From Actinomycetes bacterium (GTDB lineage Bacteria; Actinomycetota; Acidimicrobiia; Acidimicrobiales; Ilumatobacteraceae): a DNA stretch of 64,000 nucleotides. The notes under the pieces are model-generated. The model was not told where the DNA came from. It saw nothing but the letters and a program-made list of their open reading frames with translations, and searched no databases. A program made the translations under genes and the position numbers. The stretch lies in NCBI GenBank assembly GCA_021414085.1, contig JAIOPC010000002.1, positions 186,001 to 250,000 of the forward strand, written 5' to 3'. Positions 39,136 to 48,723 of the stretch are shown piece by piece. Positions within the stretch are counted from its first letter, which is position 1. Each line of letters begins with the position of its first letter.

Positions 39136-39765
39136 ATGTCGTCGCGCCGCCCCTTCATGATTGGTGTTGCGGGCGGCACGTGTTCCGGAAAGACGACGGT
39201 CAGCGAGCGCTTAGCCGACCTGGCGGGCGTTGAGCGACTGGCGCTGATCAAGCTCGACTCGTACTACGTGTCGCTCACTCACCTACCGCTTGAAGAACGG
39301 GCGAAGTTCAACTACGACCACCCCAATGCGTTCGACTGGCCGTTGCTGAACGAGCATCTCGACATGCTCGCCCGCGGGCTGCCGGTGCCGGTGCCGATCT
39401 ACGACTTCACGATCTACGACCGCACCACCGAAGTGCGCATGCTGCCGCCGGCGCGCATCGTGGTCGTCGAGGGCATCTTGGTGCTGTACGAGCCGGCGCT
39501 GCGCGACCGCTTCGACCTGAAGCTGTACATCGATACCGACGCCGACCTGCGCTTCATTCGCCGCCTTCAGCGCGACGTTGCCGAACGCGGTCGCACGCCC
39601 GACAGCATCATCGCCCAGTACCTGGAATCGGTGCGCCCGAGCCACGAGCAGTTCATCGAGCCCAGCAAGCGCTACGCGGATGTGATCTTCCCGCGCGGCG
39701 GTCTGAACGAACCGGCGATCGACGTGCTGCTCGCCCGCATCCGCGAACTCGCCGTCCTCGACTAG
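39136..39765 (+). CDS. udk: Uridine kinase
   Basis: IGVAGGTCSGKTTVSERL...LDSYYVSLTHLPLEERAKFNYDHPNAFDWPLL...YDFTIYDRTTE. Confidence 0.95.
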   Translation: MSSRRPFMIGVAGGTCSGKTTVSERLADLAGVERLALIKLDSYYVSLTHLPLEERAKFNYDHPNAFDWPLLNEHLDMLARGLPVPVPIYDFTIYDRTTEVRMLPPARIVVVEGILVLYEPALRDRFDLKLYIDTDADLRFIRRLQRDVAERGRTPDSIIAQYLESVRPSHEQFIEPSKRYADVIFPRGGLNEPAIDVLLARIRELAVLD

Positions 39766-40611
39766 TCAGTCACCGGGGATGGGACGGCTGGGGCGACTCC
39801 GAAACCCGGGGATCGCGTTGATGAGACGTTGGGTGTAGGGGTCCTGCGGGTTGCGAACGACGCTGCGCGCTTCCCCCCTCTCGACGATCTTGCCTTTGTA
39901 AATGACGGCGATCTCGTCGGCCACGTGTTGGGCGACAGCGAGGTCGTGTGTGATGAAGAGAAAGCTCATCGCGTACTGGACCTTGAGTTCGGACAACAGG
40001 TTCAGGATTGATGCTTGTACTGAGGCGTCGAGGGCCGACACCGGTTCGTCGGCGACGATGAGTTGCGGATCAAGCGCTAACGCCCGTGCAATTCCCACTC
40101 GCTGGAGTTGACCTCCCGACAGCGCGGAGGCCTTGCGCGTCACAGCGTCGGTCGGCATGCGAACTTTGCTGAGCAGATCGGCGACCCGGGCATCGAGTTC
40201 CGTGGAACTCCAGTTCGGGTAGTAGTTCTCGAGGGGCTCGGCGACGACCGAACGGACCGTCAATCGCCGATTGATGGAGCCGTACGGGTCTTGGAACACC
40301 ATCTGGATGTGTCGTCGCAGGTCGCGTCGCCGCTTTGCACTGGCGCTGCCCAGGTCCTCACTGCGATAGCGAATCTGCCCGGAGTCCGGCTTGGTCAAAC
40401 CGACGATTGCTCGTGCCAACGTCGACTTCCCCGATCCCGACTCGCCGACGACGGCGAGACACTTGCCTGCCTCGAGTCGCAGGCTCACTCCGTCGAGAGC
40501 CACGACTCGCCGTCTTCCTCCTTGCGCTGAACGGTGATGACCTTCGTAGCTCACGACGAGATCGTTGACTTCGAGGATGGTTTCGCCCTGGGTCGACCGC
40601 AGTTCAGTCAC
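39766..40611 (-). CDS. Peptide ABC transporter ATP-binding protein (OppF/DppF type)
   Basis: VVGESGSGKSTLARAIVGL; LSGGQLQRVGIARALALDPQLIVADEPVSALDASVQ. Confidence 0.95.
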   Translation of the reverse strand: MTELRSTQGETILEVNDLVVSYEGHHRSAQGGRRRVVALDGVSLRLEAGKCLAVVGESGSGKSTLARAIVGLTKPDSGQIRYRSEDLGSASAKRRRDLRRHIQMVFQDPYGSINRRLTVRSVVAEPLENYYPNWSSTELDARVADLLSKVRMPTDAVTRKASALSGGQLQRVGIARALALDPQLIVADEPVSALDASVQASILNLLSELKVQYAMSFLFITHDLAVAQHVADEIAVIYKGKIVERGEARSVVRNPQDPYTQRLINAIPGFRSRPSRPIPGD

Positions 40612-41596
40612 CGGTCACCGCGCCTTCGAGCCAACACTCCACACGGCGTCCCGACTTCATCGTGAACAGCGGGGGCGGCTCGTTGCATTGCTCTCCCATC
40701 GCCTGAGCGCAACGTGGTGCAAATGCACACCCCGGAGGGAAGGCGTGTGGCAGGGGTGGGAGACCTGGAATGCCCGTGAGGCGGTCACGAACTTCCATTC
40801 CCGGCAAGGCGTCGAGAAGCGCTCTTGTGTATGGGTGCCGTGGCTCGTTGAGTATTTCGCTCGTCCGGCCTGCTTCCACCGACCGGCCGCCATAGATGAC
40901 GTACAGGTCATCGCAAAGCTCGGCCACTGCACCCACGTCGTGAGAGACGAACACCACGGCCAGCCCACGTGAATCACGGAGTGAGGACAAGAGGTCCAAG
41001 ATCTCGGCCTGTGTGGTGACGTCGAGGCCGGTCGTTGCCTCATCGGCGATCAACAGCTCCGGCTCGCATGCCAGGGCACCCGCGATCATCACCCGCTGAC
41101 GCTCTCCCCCCGACAGTTCGTGAGGGTAAGCGTGATAGACGTGGTCAGGCTCGGGGAGGCTTACCTGTTCGAGGTAGCGGATCGCCTCTCGTTTCGCGGC
41201 CTTTCTGTCGAGGCCGCGATGGCGGCGAACCGCCTCGCCCACCTGGACGCCGACTTTGAGCAGCGGATTCAAGGAGCTCATCGAATCTTGAAACACCATG
41301 CCGATCGTTGAGCCGCGCAGCGCAACGAGTTCCGCGTGGCTCTTGATCAGGTTTCCTCGGTAGGTGATGCGCCCAGAGACCTCAGCGTTGCTCGCCAGGA
41401 GACCGACCAACGCAAGCATGCTGACGGTTTTCCCGCAGCCCGATTCGCCGACCAATCCAACGGTTTGACCCTCAGCGACATCGATGCTCACGCCTCGGAC
41501 GGCGTGATGGATCTCTCCCTCAACATCGAATCTCACGTGGATGTCCGACGCCTGAAGCAGTGGTGCACTCGAGGCATTCCGATGCGGTTGGTTCAT
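40604..41596 (-). CDS. Peptide ABC transporter ATP-binding protein (OppD/DppD type)
   Basis: LVGESGCGKTVSMLALVGLL; LSGGERQRVMIAGALACEPELLIADEATTGLDVTTQ. Confidence 0.95.
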   Translation of the reverse strand: MNQPHRNASSAPLLQASDIHVRFDVEGEIHHAVRGVSIDVAEGQTVGLVGESGCGKTVSMLALVGLLASNAEVSGRITYRGNLIKSHAELVALRGSTIGMVFQDSMSSLNPLLKVGVQVGEAVRRHRGLDRKAAKREAIRYLEQVSLPEPDHVYHAYPHELSGGERQRVMIAGALACEPELLIADEATTGLDVTTQAEILDLLSSLRDSRGLAVVFVSHDVGAVAELCDDLYVIYGGRSVEAGRTSEILNEPRHPYTRALLDALPGMEVRDRLTGIPGLPPLPHAFPPGCAFAPRCAQAMGEQCNEPPPLFTMKSGRRVECWLEGAVTGD

Positions 41597-42501
41597 GCTT
41601 CCGACTCGAGGATGCCGATCGCGCCACCACTGGTACGCGAGATCTCATGCAGGGCAAGGATGGTTATCGACAACGCTGCTCCTGGGAGCACGACGACCCA
41701 CCATGCAGTCCTCAGGAACTCTCTTCCGTCCGCGATCATGAGTCCCCAGGATGTCTCTGGTCGGGTGATACCGAGTCCTAGGAATGACAGTCCGGCCTCT
41801 CCCAGCACGGCACCGCTGACCTGCAACAGCATGAGCAAGAGGAATGGACTCAGCATGTTGGGGAGCAGGTGGCGGCGCAGGATCTTGAACGTCGAACTCC
41901 CCGCAAGTTGTGCGGCGGCGACATAATCGCTTTCTCGTGCGCTCAACGCGAAAGCACGGGCGAATCGTGCGAACAGGATCCAGCTGACCACACCGATGGT
42001 GAGGATGAGCGGGACGATGCCCGCCTGCACGTACGCGGCGATCATGAGCACCGTCAACAACGCGGGAAAGGCGAGTTGGAAGTCGACGAGCCAACCGATC
42101 GCTCGATCTATTCGACCTCCGCGGTAACCGGCGATCAAGCCCAGCGGCACACCGATCAACGCAGCAACGATGGCTGCACCGAAGCCGACGGCCAACGACA
42201 CCCTGGCGCCCGCCACGATGCCCGCCAAGATGTCGCGACCAAGGCCATCGGTGCCCAACGGATGTTTCCAGGTACCCCCGAATCCGACTGGTTCGATCAA
42301 GCGATCCCGCAGCGTGATGCGACCGGCGTCGGGAACCAACGTCGGGCCGAACACCGCGGCGAAGATCATGAGACCCAAAATCGCGGACGCCACCAGGCTG
42401 ACCCGCCCCCCTGTTCGTCGCGCCCGACGAGCTTCCCGAGACGACTTGTCGATCCGTCCAACCGAGTAGACGATCGGTTCTCGGGTCTCGCGCACACTCA
42501 C
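41593..42501 (-). CDS. Peptide ABC transporter permease (OppC/DppC type)
   Basis: HPLGTDGLGRDILAGIVAGARVSLAVGFGAAIVAALIGVPLGLIAGYRGG; GTG start overlaps upstream stop. Confidence 0.93.
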   Translation of the reverse strand: MSVRETREPIVYSVGRIDKSSREARRARRTGGRVSLVASAILGLMIFAAVFGPTLVPDAGRITLRDRLIEPVGFGGTWKHPLGTDGLGRDILAGIVAGARVSLAVGFGAAIVAALIGVPLGLIAGYRGGRIDRAIGWLVDFQLAFPALLTVLMIAAYVQAGIVPLILTIGVVSWILFARFARAFALSARESDYVAAAQLAGSSTFKILRRHLLPNMLSPFLLLMLLQVSGAVLGEAGLSFLGLGITRPETSWGLMIADGREFLRTAWWVVVLPGAALSITILALHEISRTSGGAIGILESEA

Positions 42502-43421
42502 TTCAGTCCCCTTGCAATCCGAGGATCGAGTCGTCGGTACATGATGTCGACCAACGAGTTCGCCACAACAACTACGAGCAATACCGCGACCACGACGGCG
42601 GAGGTCAGGGGGATGTCGAGGTTCGAGATCGCCTCCGCGATGAGCGACCCGATTCCCGGCCACGCGAACACGGTTTCGACCAGCACCGTGTAACCCGCGA
42701 GGGCAAGGATCGTCTCGTGGCTGAACACCGTAGCTACCGCGACGCCGGCATTTCTGAGTGCGTGGTAAAGGACACGACCCTCGCTCAGCCCCTTCGCTCG
42801 CGCCGTACGGATGTAGGGCTTCTGAAGCTCGTCGCGCAATGTGACTTGAGTGATCTGGATGGTCTTGCCAAGCGGGCCAATCGCTAACGCGATTGATGGA
42901 AGCACGACGTGCTTCCATCCGCCGATGCCGGAGGTCGGGAACCACCCGAGCTTGAGTGAGAACACCAAGATCAACAGGATCCCCAACCAGAACTGTGGGA
43001 CCGAGAGTGCAGTCAAGGTCAACGAGTTTCCCAGTCGGTCAACCCACCTGCGTTTGGTGGTAGCGAGAATCACTCCGGTGGGGATCCCGATCAGCGCCGT
43101 GAGGCCCATTCCGACGCCTACTAAGAGAAACGTTCGCGGGAACCTGGTGAGAACTGACCCCATTGCGGGTGCTTGTGTGGAGATTGAATCCCCGAAGTCC
43201 AACCGCGCAACGTCGCCCACGTAGTCGGTGTACTGCTCCCAGAGCGGACGATCGAAGCCGAGGCTTTCGGCCCGGGCCGCGTACTGCTCCGGCGTTGCGT
43301 CGAGCGGAAGCGACCGTCCGACCGGGTCACCGATGACATGGACGACGAAGAAGACCAGGTTCACGGCCACGAACGCGAGCACCAGCCCGCGAAACGTTCG
43401 CTTGACGAAAACCTGGAGCAT
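42498..43421 (-). CDS. Peptide ABC transporter permease (OppB/DppB type)
   Basis: MLQVFVKRTFRGLVLAFVAVNLVFFVVHVIGDPVGRSL...ARAKGLSEGRVLYHALRNA. Confidence 0.93.
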   Translation of the reverse strand: MLQVFVKRTFRGLVLAFVAVNLVFFVVHVIGDPVGRSLPLDATPEQYAARAESLGFDRPLWEQYTDYVGDVARLDFGDSISTQAPAMGSVLTRFPRTFLLVGVGMGLTALIGIPTGVILATTKRRWVDRLGNSLTLTALSVPQFWLGILLILVFSLKLGWFPTSGIGGWKHVVLPSIALAIGPLGKTIQITQVTLRDELQKPYIRTARAKGLSEGRVLYHALRNAGVAVATVFSHETILALAGYTVLVETVFAWPGIGSLIAEAISNLDIPLTSAVVVAVLLVVVVANSLVDIMYRRLDPRIARGLK

Positions 43422-43448
43422 CGCGTCAGCCGACGAACGTGAGCTTCG

Positions 43449-45035
43449 TCAGGCTGGCCTGATGTCTTTGAGAATGATCCATCCCTCGGCCCGAGGCGTC
43501 CATGCGATGTCCTCGCTGATGCCATAGAAGTCATCCAGGTAGTACAGGTAGTAGTTCAGGTGCTCTTCGCACGTCGTCCGGTTGATTGTGTCGTAGGCAG
43601 CCTGGCGGGCGGCAACGTCGGTAGTCGACAGCACCTCGGCTACCGCTGCATCCACGACATCGTTCTGGACGGCCGAGAACCCGTGGTCTCCACGGACCCA
43701 TTGCATGCTCTGGATGGCCTCGAACAGCTCCGCGTTCGTGGTCCACAAGAGCAGGTCGGCGAACCCATCCTTGCTGCCGAACTGAGCGGCCAAAACCTCA
43801 CGGCTGTCTGTGATCTGCAGATCAATGTTGAATCCGACATCCTGGAGGTTTTGAGCGACCGCCTGAGCGACGTCGGAATGCTTTGGCGAGAACCCGGCCC
43901 CCGCAATGAAGCTCAATGGCGTGCCGTCGTAGAACTCGGCAACCAACTCGCGCGCGCGATCCGGATCGTATTCAGCCTCGCCCAGGCCGACGGTGTGGCC
44001 GAATTCCGTGGCAGGTGCAATCTGGCACTCCGCAACGGTCGCGTCACCTTCGAACAACACGTCGACGATCGCTTGACGGTCGATGGCCAAGCTGCCCGCT
44101 TCGCGCAGTTCCGGCGTGGCGAGCGGTCTTCCGTTCAAGGTGTTGGTGCGGATGAGGGTGCTGTCGGTGCCACTGACCCGAGCCGAAACCGGCGCCGTCC
44201 TCGCCTGATCAGGGGAGAGTTCCGGGACGATATCGAGCTCGTTGTTTTCCAGCGATAAGAGCTGCGTGGCCTTGTCGGGGATGATGCGTACGACCACCGT
44301 GCTGGGCGCCGCCGACACATCTTCTCCCCAGTAGTCGTCGCGCCGTGTCAGATGGACTTGTGATCCGGGCTCCCAACTGTCGAACGTGTAAGCGCCGGAT
44401 CCGTTGTGGCCGGATTGTGGCCAGCCCTCAACCTCGCGCTGTCCTTCTTGCACGATGAGGCCGTAGGTGAGCCGAGAGAGGAAGATCGGATCGACCGTTT
44501 TGGTGGTCATCCGAACCGTCAGGTCGTCGACGGCTTCGGCCGATGCGATCCCTTCGAGGCGATCGCCGATGCTGAGGACGAGGTCATTGTGGACAATGGA
44601 CTCGATCGTGTAAGCAACATCAGCGGCAGTGACTGGGTCTCCGCTTGCGAACCGGGCGTCGGGGTTCAGCGGTATCTCCCATGTCGTATCGTCGATCTGC
44701 GTGGGCAGCTCAGCTGCAAGCAAGGGCAGGACTTCGCTGCCATCGACTGATCTCCGGTACAACGGCTCATACACGTTGTTCCAGATGAATTCGGCGTTGT
44801 CGCCCGTCTTGTGCGGATCAAGTTGTTCGGGATCCCTGCTGATCGCAACGACGACCTCGTAGGGCTCGGTACCACCGGCTTGCTCCGCGCCCGAACCGGG
44901 CGTATCACCCGTCGAGTCACCCGTCGATGGCTTGGTGTCGGAGCTCTCGGTCGAGTCGTCGCTGCAAGCAGCGAGTATCAGTGCTCCGCCGGTTGCTGCG
45001 AACAAACCACGACGAGTCAACTTTGGCGAGATCAT
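43449..45035 (-). CDS. ABC transporter substrate-binding protein, family 5
   Basis: Tat/lipoprotein signal TRRGLFAATGGALILAACSDD; DPEQLDPHKTGDNAEFIWNNVYEPLYRR. Confidence 0.92.
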   Translation of the reverse strand: MISPKLTRRGLFAATGGALILAACSDDSTESSDTKPSTGDSTGDTPGSGAEQAGGTEPYEVVVAISRDPEQLDPHKTGDNAEFIWNNVYEPLYRRSVDGSEVLPLLAAELPTQIDDTTWEIPLNPDARFASGDPVTAADVAYTIESIVHNDLVLSIGDRLEGIASAEAVDDLTVRMTTKTVDPIFLSRLTYGLIVQEGQREVEGWPQSGHNGSGAYTFDSWEPGSQVHLTRRDDYWGEDVSAAPSTVVVRIIPDKATQLLSLENNELDIVPELSPDQARTAPVSARVSGTDSTLIRTNTLNGRPLATPELREAGSLAIDRQAIVDVLFEGDATVAECQIAPATEFGHTVGLGEAEYDPDRARELVAEFYDGTPLSFIAGAGFSPKHSDVAQAVAQNLQDVGFNIDLQITDSREVLAAQFGSKDGFADLLLWTTNAELFEAIQSMQWVRGDHGFSAVQNDVVDAAVAEVLSTTDVAARQAAYDTINRTTCEEHLNYYLYYLDDFYGISEDIAWTPRAEGWIILKDIRPA

Positions 45036-45166
45036 CGGACCCTCCTGCCCAGGCGGTCCGGAGTTCAGGCCACCAACCGGTGCACAGTACCAGACGAAAC
45101 TAGATGAGTATACCTAATTGGCTAGCGGGGCCACGACCCACTCGGCTGACGGACTACAACCTCAAA

Positions 45167-45209
45167 CTCACGGCAATCTCACGGCAATCTCACGGCAATC
45201 GCACGGCAT
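45167..45209. repeat. 11-bp tandem repeat CTCACGGCAAT, 3 perfect + 1 degenerate copy
   Basis: Read directly; spans the stop codon of the downstream minus-strand oxidoreductase. Confidence 0.95.
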
Positions 45210-46245
45210 CGATGAGCTCCTGCACGCGAAGCCCGTCTTCGAACGTCGCGAAACCACCGGCCCTACGTTCGCCGCGTAGGACGCCCTCGAGATCTTCGAG
45301 CAGATCCCCGAAGGCGGCCGACTGGTCGCCATCTTGGCGGGAAAGCGCGAACGGAGTAAGCGCTTCATCGGTAGCCCGGCCCCCGAGCAGTGTGCCCGGG
45401 TCTGGCAGCACCAGCGTCCCTTTGTCGCCGAATGCCTCTACCCGTAAGCCGGCACCGTGATGCACGGACCAGCTCCCCGCCATCGAGAACAGTGCGCCGC
45501 TCTCAAGTTGGCCGGACACTGCAATCCGGTCGTCGGTGCCGACTTCGCCGAAGCGTTCTGGCCCATTGCCTGCTGGATAGGGCTTCGAGGCCAGCGCTGT
45601 TGTGGCGAAGCCATGGACAGCCGCGACCTCGCCAAAGTTGAATCGCATCATGTCGATGTAATGGGAGAAGATGCCGCTCAACAAACCGCCACCGCTCTCC
45701 GCTTCGTCTCGCCATGAGTAGTGAGCAAACGGTGCCGAAGGATTGACAGTCAGTGGAACACATGCCCGCACGTCGAAGTACCGGAGCTCACCGATGTAAC
45801 CGTCGGTGACGAGCCTCTTGAACTCTCGACTGGAGGGCAGGTACCGCAGCTCGTGGTTGACGACATGGGTCAGGTTTTGTTCTTTCGCCACCGCGAGCAT
45901 CTCGACAGCTTCGGCTACCGAGCATGAAATCGGCTTCTCGCATATCACGTGCTTTCCGGCCTTCAGCGCATCAATCGACATCGTCTTGTGCAACCGCGGT
46001 GGCGTTGCGACGACGACTACGTCCACTTCGTCGTTGTCAAGCAATTCTCGATAGTGCTCCGTGGCATGCGCAACACCGAACTGTTCGGCCGCGGCAGTTG
46101 CGTTCTCGCGCGACGCGCTACACACGCTGACGAGTTCAAAGCCCGTGGATGCGACGATCGCCGGCATCAGCGCCTTTCGCCCGAACCCTGTTCCGGCAAC
46201 ACCTACACCGAACTTCTCGCCGGACTTCGATGCCTTATCGCTCAT
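45190..46245 (-). CDS. Gfo/Idh/MocA-family oxidoreductase
   Basis: FGVGVAGTGFGRKALMPAIVAS...VDVVVVATPPRLHKTMSIDALKAGKHVICEKPISCSVAEA. Confidence 0.93.
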   Translation of the reverse strand: MSDKASKSGEKFGVGVAGTGFGRKALMPAIVASTGFELVSVCSASRENATAAAEQFGVAHATEHYRELLDNDEVDVVVVATPPRLHKTMSIDALKAGKHVICEKPISCSVAEAVEMLAVAKEQNLTHVVNHELRYLPSSREFKRLVTDGYIGELRYFDVRACVPLTVNPSAPFAHYSWRDEAESGGGLLSGIFSHYIDMMRFNFGEVAAVHGFATTALASKPYPAGNGPERFGEVGTDDRIAVSGQLESGALFSMAGSWSVHHGAGLRVEAFGDKGTLVLPDPGTLLGGRATDEALTPFALSRQDGDQSAAFGDLLEDLEGVLRGERRAGGFATFEDGLRVQELIDAVRLP

Positions 46246-46320
46246 GATCCCATCGCTCCGTTGACGGCCGGTTACATGCCAAATAGTATCCTGAATAACT
46301 GAAGAGCTTGGGGGCTCAGC

Positions 46321-47649
46321 ATGCACGGTCGTTTTCGCACTGGTCAGTCGCGTCGTCGCGCATTTTGCGCAGCTGTCGTCGCCCTTGTCGTTGCGTCGTC
46401 GTGCGGCGGGTCCGACGACAAAGACAGCACCGACAGCTCGGCTTCCACCGCGACCGGCAGTGCGGGCGCGGACACCACCGCCGTCGATGCACCAGCGACG
46501 GTGATCAAGATCGGCTTCGCGTATCCCGATCTCAGCGGCATCGCCGCACTCAACCCGAAGGCGGGCCTCGGCGATCCGGCGCTACAAGCTGAAGCCGTGG
46601 TCAATGGCTGGATGCGCGATGGATTGCTGCCCGCGGGAATGACGATTGAACTTGTGCCCGAGGCCTACAACATCATCGATCGATCCGCACAAGAAGGCGT
46701 GTGTGTCTCGCTTGCCGAAGATCACGACGTCTTCGCAGTCGCCGCTGGTATTCAATTTCTGCGCGGCACCGAGTGTCTCGCCGATCGCTACTCCGTCCCG
46801 GTCATCGGTGCCGATGGAACCAGCCGCGACAGCTACGAACGTGGCGCGCCGTACATGTTCACGCTGCGCGCAGACACCGAAACACAATTGCGCACCTTCG
46901 GACGCTGGGCTGTGGAGTCGGGCGCGCTCGAAGGCAAGCGCATCGGGCTTTACTACGAGACGCCGCTAGAGGCGGGCGTCGCCGCGATGAAGGACGAGTT
47001 CGCGGCCGCTGGTTACGAAGTCGTCAGCGAGTCGACGTCGACGGGTATCGGCATGGGCGGGCCGGAAGACATCGTGGCGTGGCAACGCTTCATTGAAGAC
47101 GATGTCGATGTCGTCTTGCCGCTGATCGGTTCGTCGTCCGCGCAGTCGGGCTACTTCTTCGCTGCCGAGCAGGGCTACCAACCGTTGGTGCTCGACCTCG
47201 ATTACGAAGAGCACACGCAAGACCTCGTCGGCAAGACCAACCCCGATTGGTACGTGGGAACGCAGGCGATGACGATGACGCGCGTCGGCGAGATCGGTAC
47301 CGAGTTCGACACTGCTGCCGCCGAGGCATGCCTCGCCAACTACGAGAGCTACGCCGGCGTCGATATCCCACGAACGAGCCCAACCAGTCCCGAGACCAAC
47401 AGCATCCTGCAGACGTGCGATGTGCTCGCGGTTGTCCTCGCTGGCCTGCAATCCATGACGGCTCCCGATGCCGATGCCTTCGTTGCCGGCATCGAGAACG
47501 CTGGCGAGTTCCACTTTGCGAGTGTCGGCGACGGAGCGTTCTCGGCGACCGATCACTCGGCCACCGACAACTATCGCATCGTGCAGTTCAGCGGCGACTG
47601 CACGTGCTGGGTCGCGATCAGCGACTTCGCGCCGATGGTTCGCGAGTAA
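46321..47649 (+). CDS. Branched-chain amino acid-type periplasmic substrate-binding protein
   Basis: Lipoprotein signal VVASSCGGSDD; VIKIGFAYPDLSGIAALNPKAG...; Peripla_BP_6-like. Confidence 0.75.
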   Translation: MHGRFRTGQSRRRAFCAAVVALVVASSCGGSDDKDSTDSSASTATGSAGADTTAVDAPATVIKIGFAYPDLSGIAALNPKAGLGDPALQAEAVVNGWMRDGLLPAGMTIELVPEAYNIIDRSAQEGVCVSLAEDHDVFAVAAGIQFLRGTECLADRYSVPVIGADGTSRDSYERGAPYMFTLRADTETQLRTFGRWAVESGALEGKRIGLYYETPLEAGVAAMKDEFAAAGYEVVSESTSTGIGMGGPEDIVAWQRFIEDDVDVVLPLIGSSSAQSGYFFAAEQGYQPLVLDLDYEEHTQDLVGKTNPDWYVGTQAMTMTRVGEIGTEFDTAAAEACLANYESYAGVDIPRTSPTSPETNSILQTCDVLAVVLAGLQSMTAPDADAFVAGIENAGEFHFASVGDGAFSATDHSATDNYRIVQFSGDCTCWVAISDFAPMVRE

Positions 47650-47658
47650 GCACTCTCA

Positions 47659-48696
47659 GTGCACGACCCACGCATAACGACGGTCACGCCCGTCGGCGAT
47701 TCCTATCAACCGCGGTCGACGCCGGCAGCAGCATCACTCGGTGACAACGTCTACCTGTTCGGTGGCGCGTACGACGACTTCCTCGGAGAAACCGTCACTG
47801 CCTACAACTCGCTGCACGCGTACGACACCACGAACAACACGTTCGCCGAACTGCACCCGAATGGCGACGTGCCAACACCGCGAGTGTTTGCCGGTGGCGC
47901 CGCCGACACCACGCACACCGACGTGTACGTGTTCGGCGGCTCCGACTTCAATCACGACTTCTCACGCGTCACCGCGTTCGGCGACCTCTATCGCTACACA
48001 CCGTCCGACAACAGGTGGTCGCTCGCCGCCGACAGGACGACCGGTCCCGGCGCACGCATTCGCCCCAACGTCTGGTTCCACGACGATGCGATCTTCGTTT
48101 TCGGCGGGCTCGATGGCGCGATGAAGAACCATTCCGACCTTTGGCGCTTCGACACGCGCGAACAGAGTTGGCAACAGGTCGCGGGCGAGAGCGCAACGGT
48201 TGGTGGCCGCTACGAATCCGTCTCGACCAACACCGCGCACAACGGGAAAGCATTCGCGGTCGGCGGCGAAACAATCACCGCCGAGTTCCGCGCCGTCCTC
48301 ACTCCCGGCACACTCGAAATCGATCTCAACGCGGGCACGGTCACGCAACTCGCGATTCCTGCCGAGCACGACCTGTTCATGGGCATGCGCCACATGGCGG
48401 CGGCCGCGATGATCGACGGCACCATGTACATGTACGGCGGCGACGACCCGGCGCTGAAGCGCAAGGGTTGCGGCTCACCCCACGGCGAGAACCCGTCCGG
48501 AAATCTGTGGGCCTTCGACGCCAACGCTAAGACCTGGCACGAAACCATCGCCGTCGGCCCAGCCCTGAAGCGAATCGTTGCCAGCGCCGTCGGCAAGCAG
48601 ATGTACGTGTTCGCCGGTTGGGACTTCGAGTGCGACAACGGAGTGGGCCGCGGCCAACTCTGGAACCATCACGTGGTCGTTATCGACGCCACCTGA
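47659..48696 (+). CDS. Kelch-repeat protein
   Basis: Repeated DNVYLFGGAYDD / TDVYVFGGSDF / AIFVFGGLDG / TMYMYGGDD / QMYVFAGWDF blades. Confidence 0.88.
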   Translation: MHDPRITTVTPVGDSYQPRSTPAAASLGDNVYLFGGAYDDFLGETVTAYNSLHAYDTTNNTFAELHPNGDVPTPRVFAGGAADTTHTDVYVFGGSDFNHDFSRVTAFGDLYRYTPSDNRWSLAADRTTGPGARIRPNVWFHDDAIFVFGGLDGAMKNHSDLWRFDTREQSWQQVAGESATVGGRYESVSTNTAHNGKAFAVGGETITAEFRAVLTPGTLEIDLNAGTVTQLAIPAEHDLFMGMRHMAAAAMIDGTMYMYGGDDPALKRKGCGSPHGENPSGNLWAFDANAKTWHETIAVGPALKRIVASAVGKQMYVFAGWDFECDNGVGRGQLWNHHVVVIDAT

Positions 48697-48723
48697 TCTG
48701 AGGGGCCCTGCCGTGTTGCGAGC

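Noticed and set aside
39766-45035. Opp/Dpp ABC operon as a novel system
   Set aside because: Standard gene order and motifs for a peptide/nickel-type ABC importer; nothing unusual beyond the shared promoter motif.
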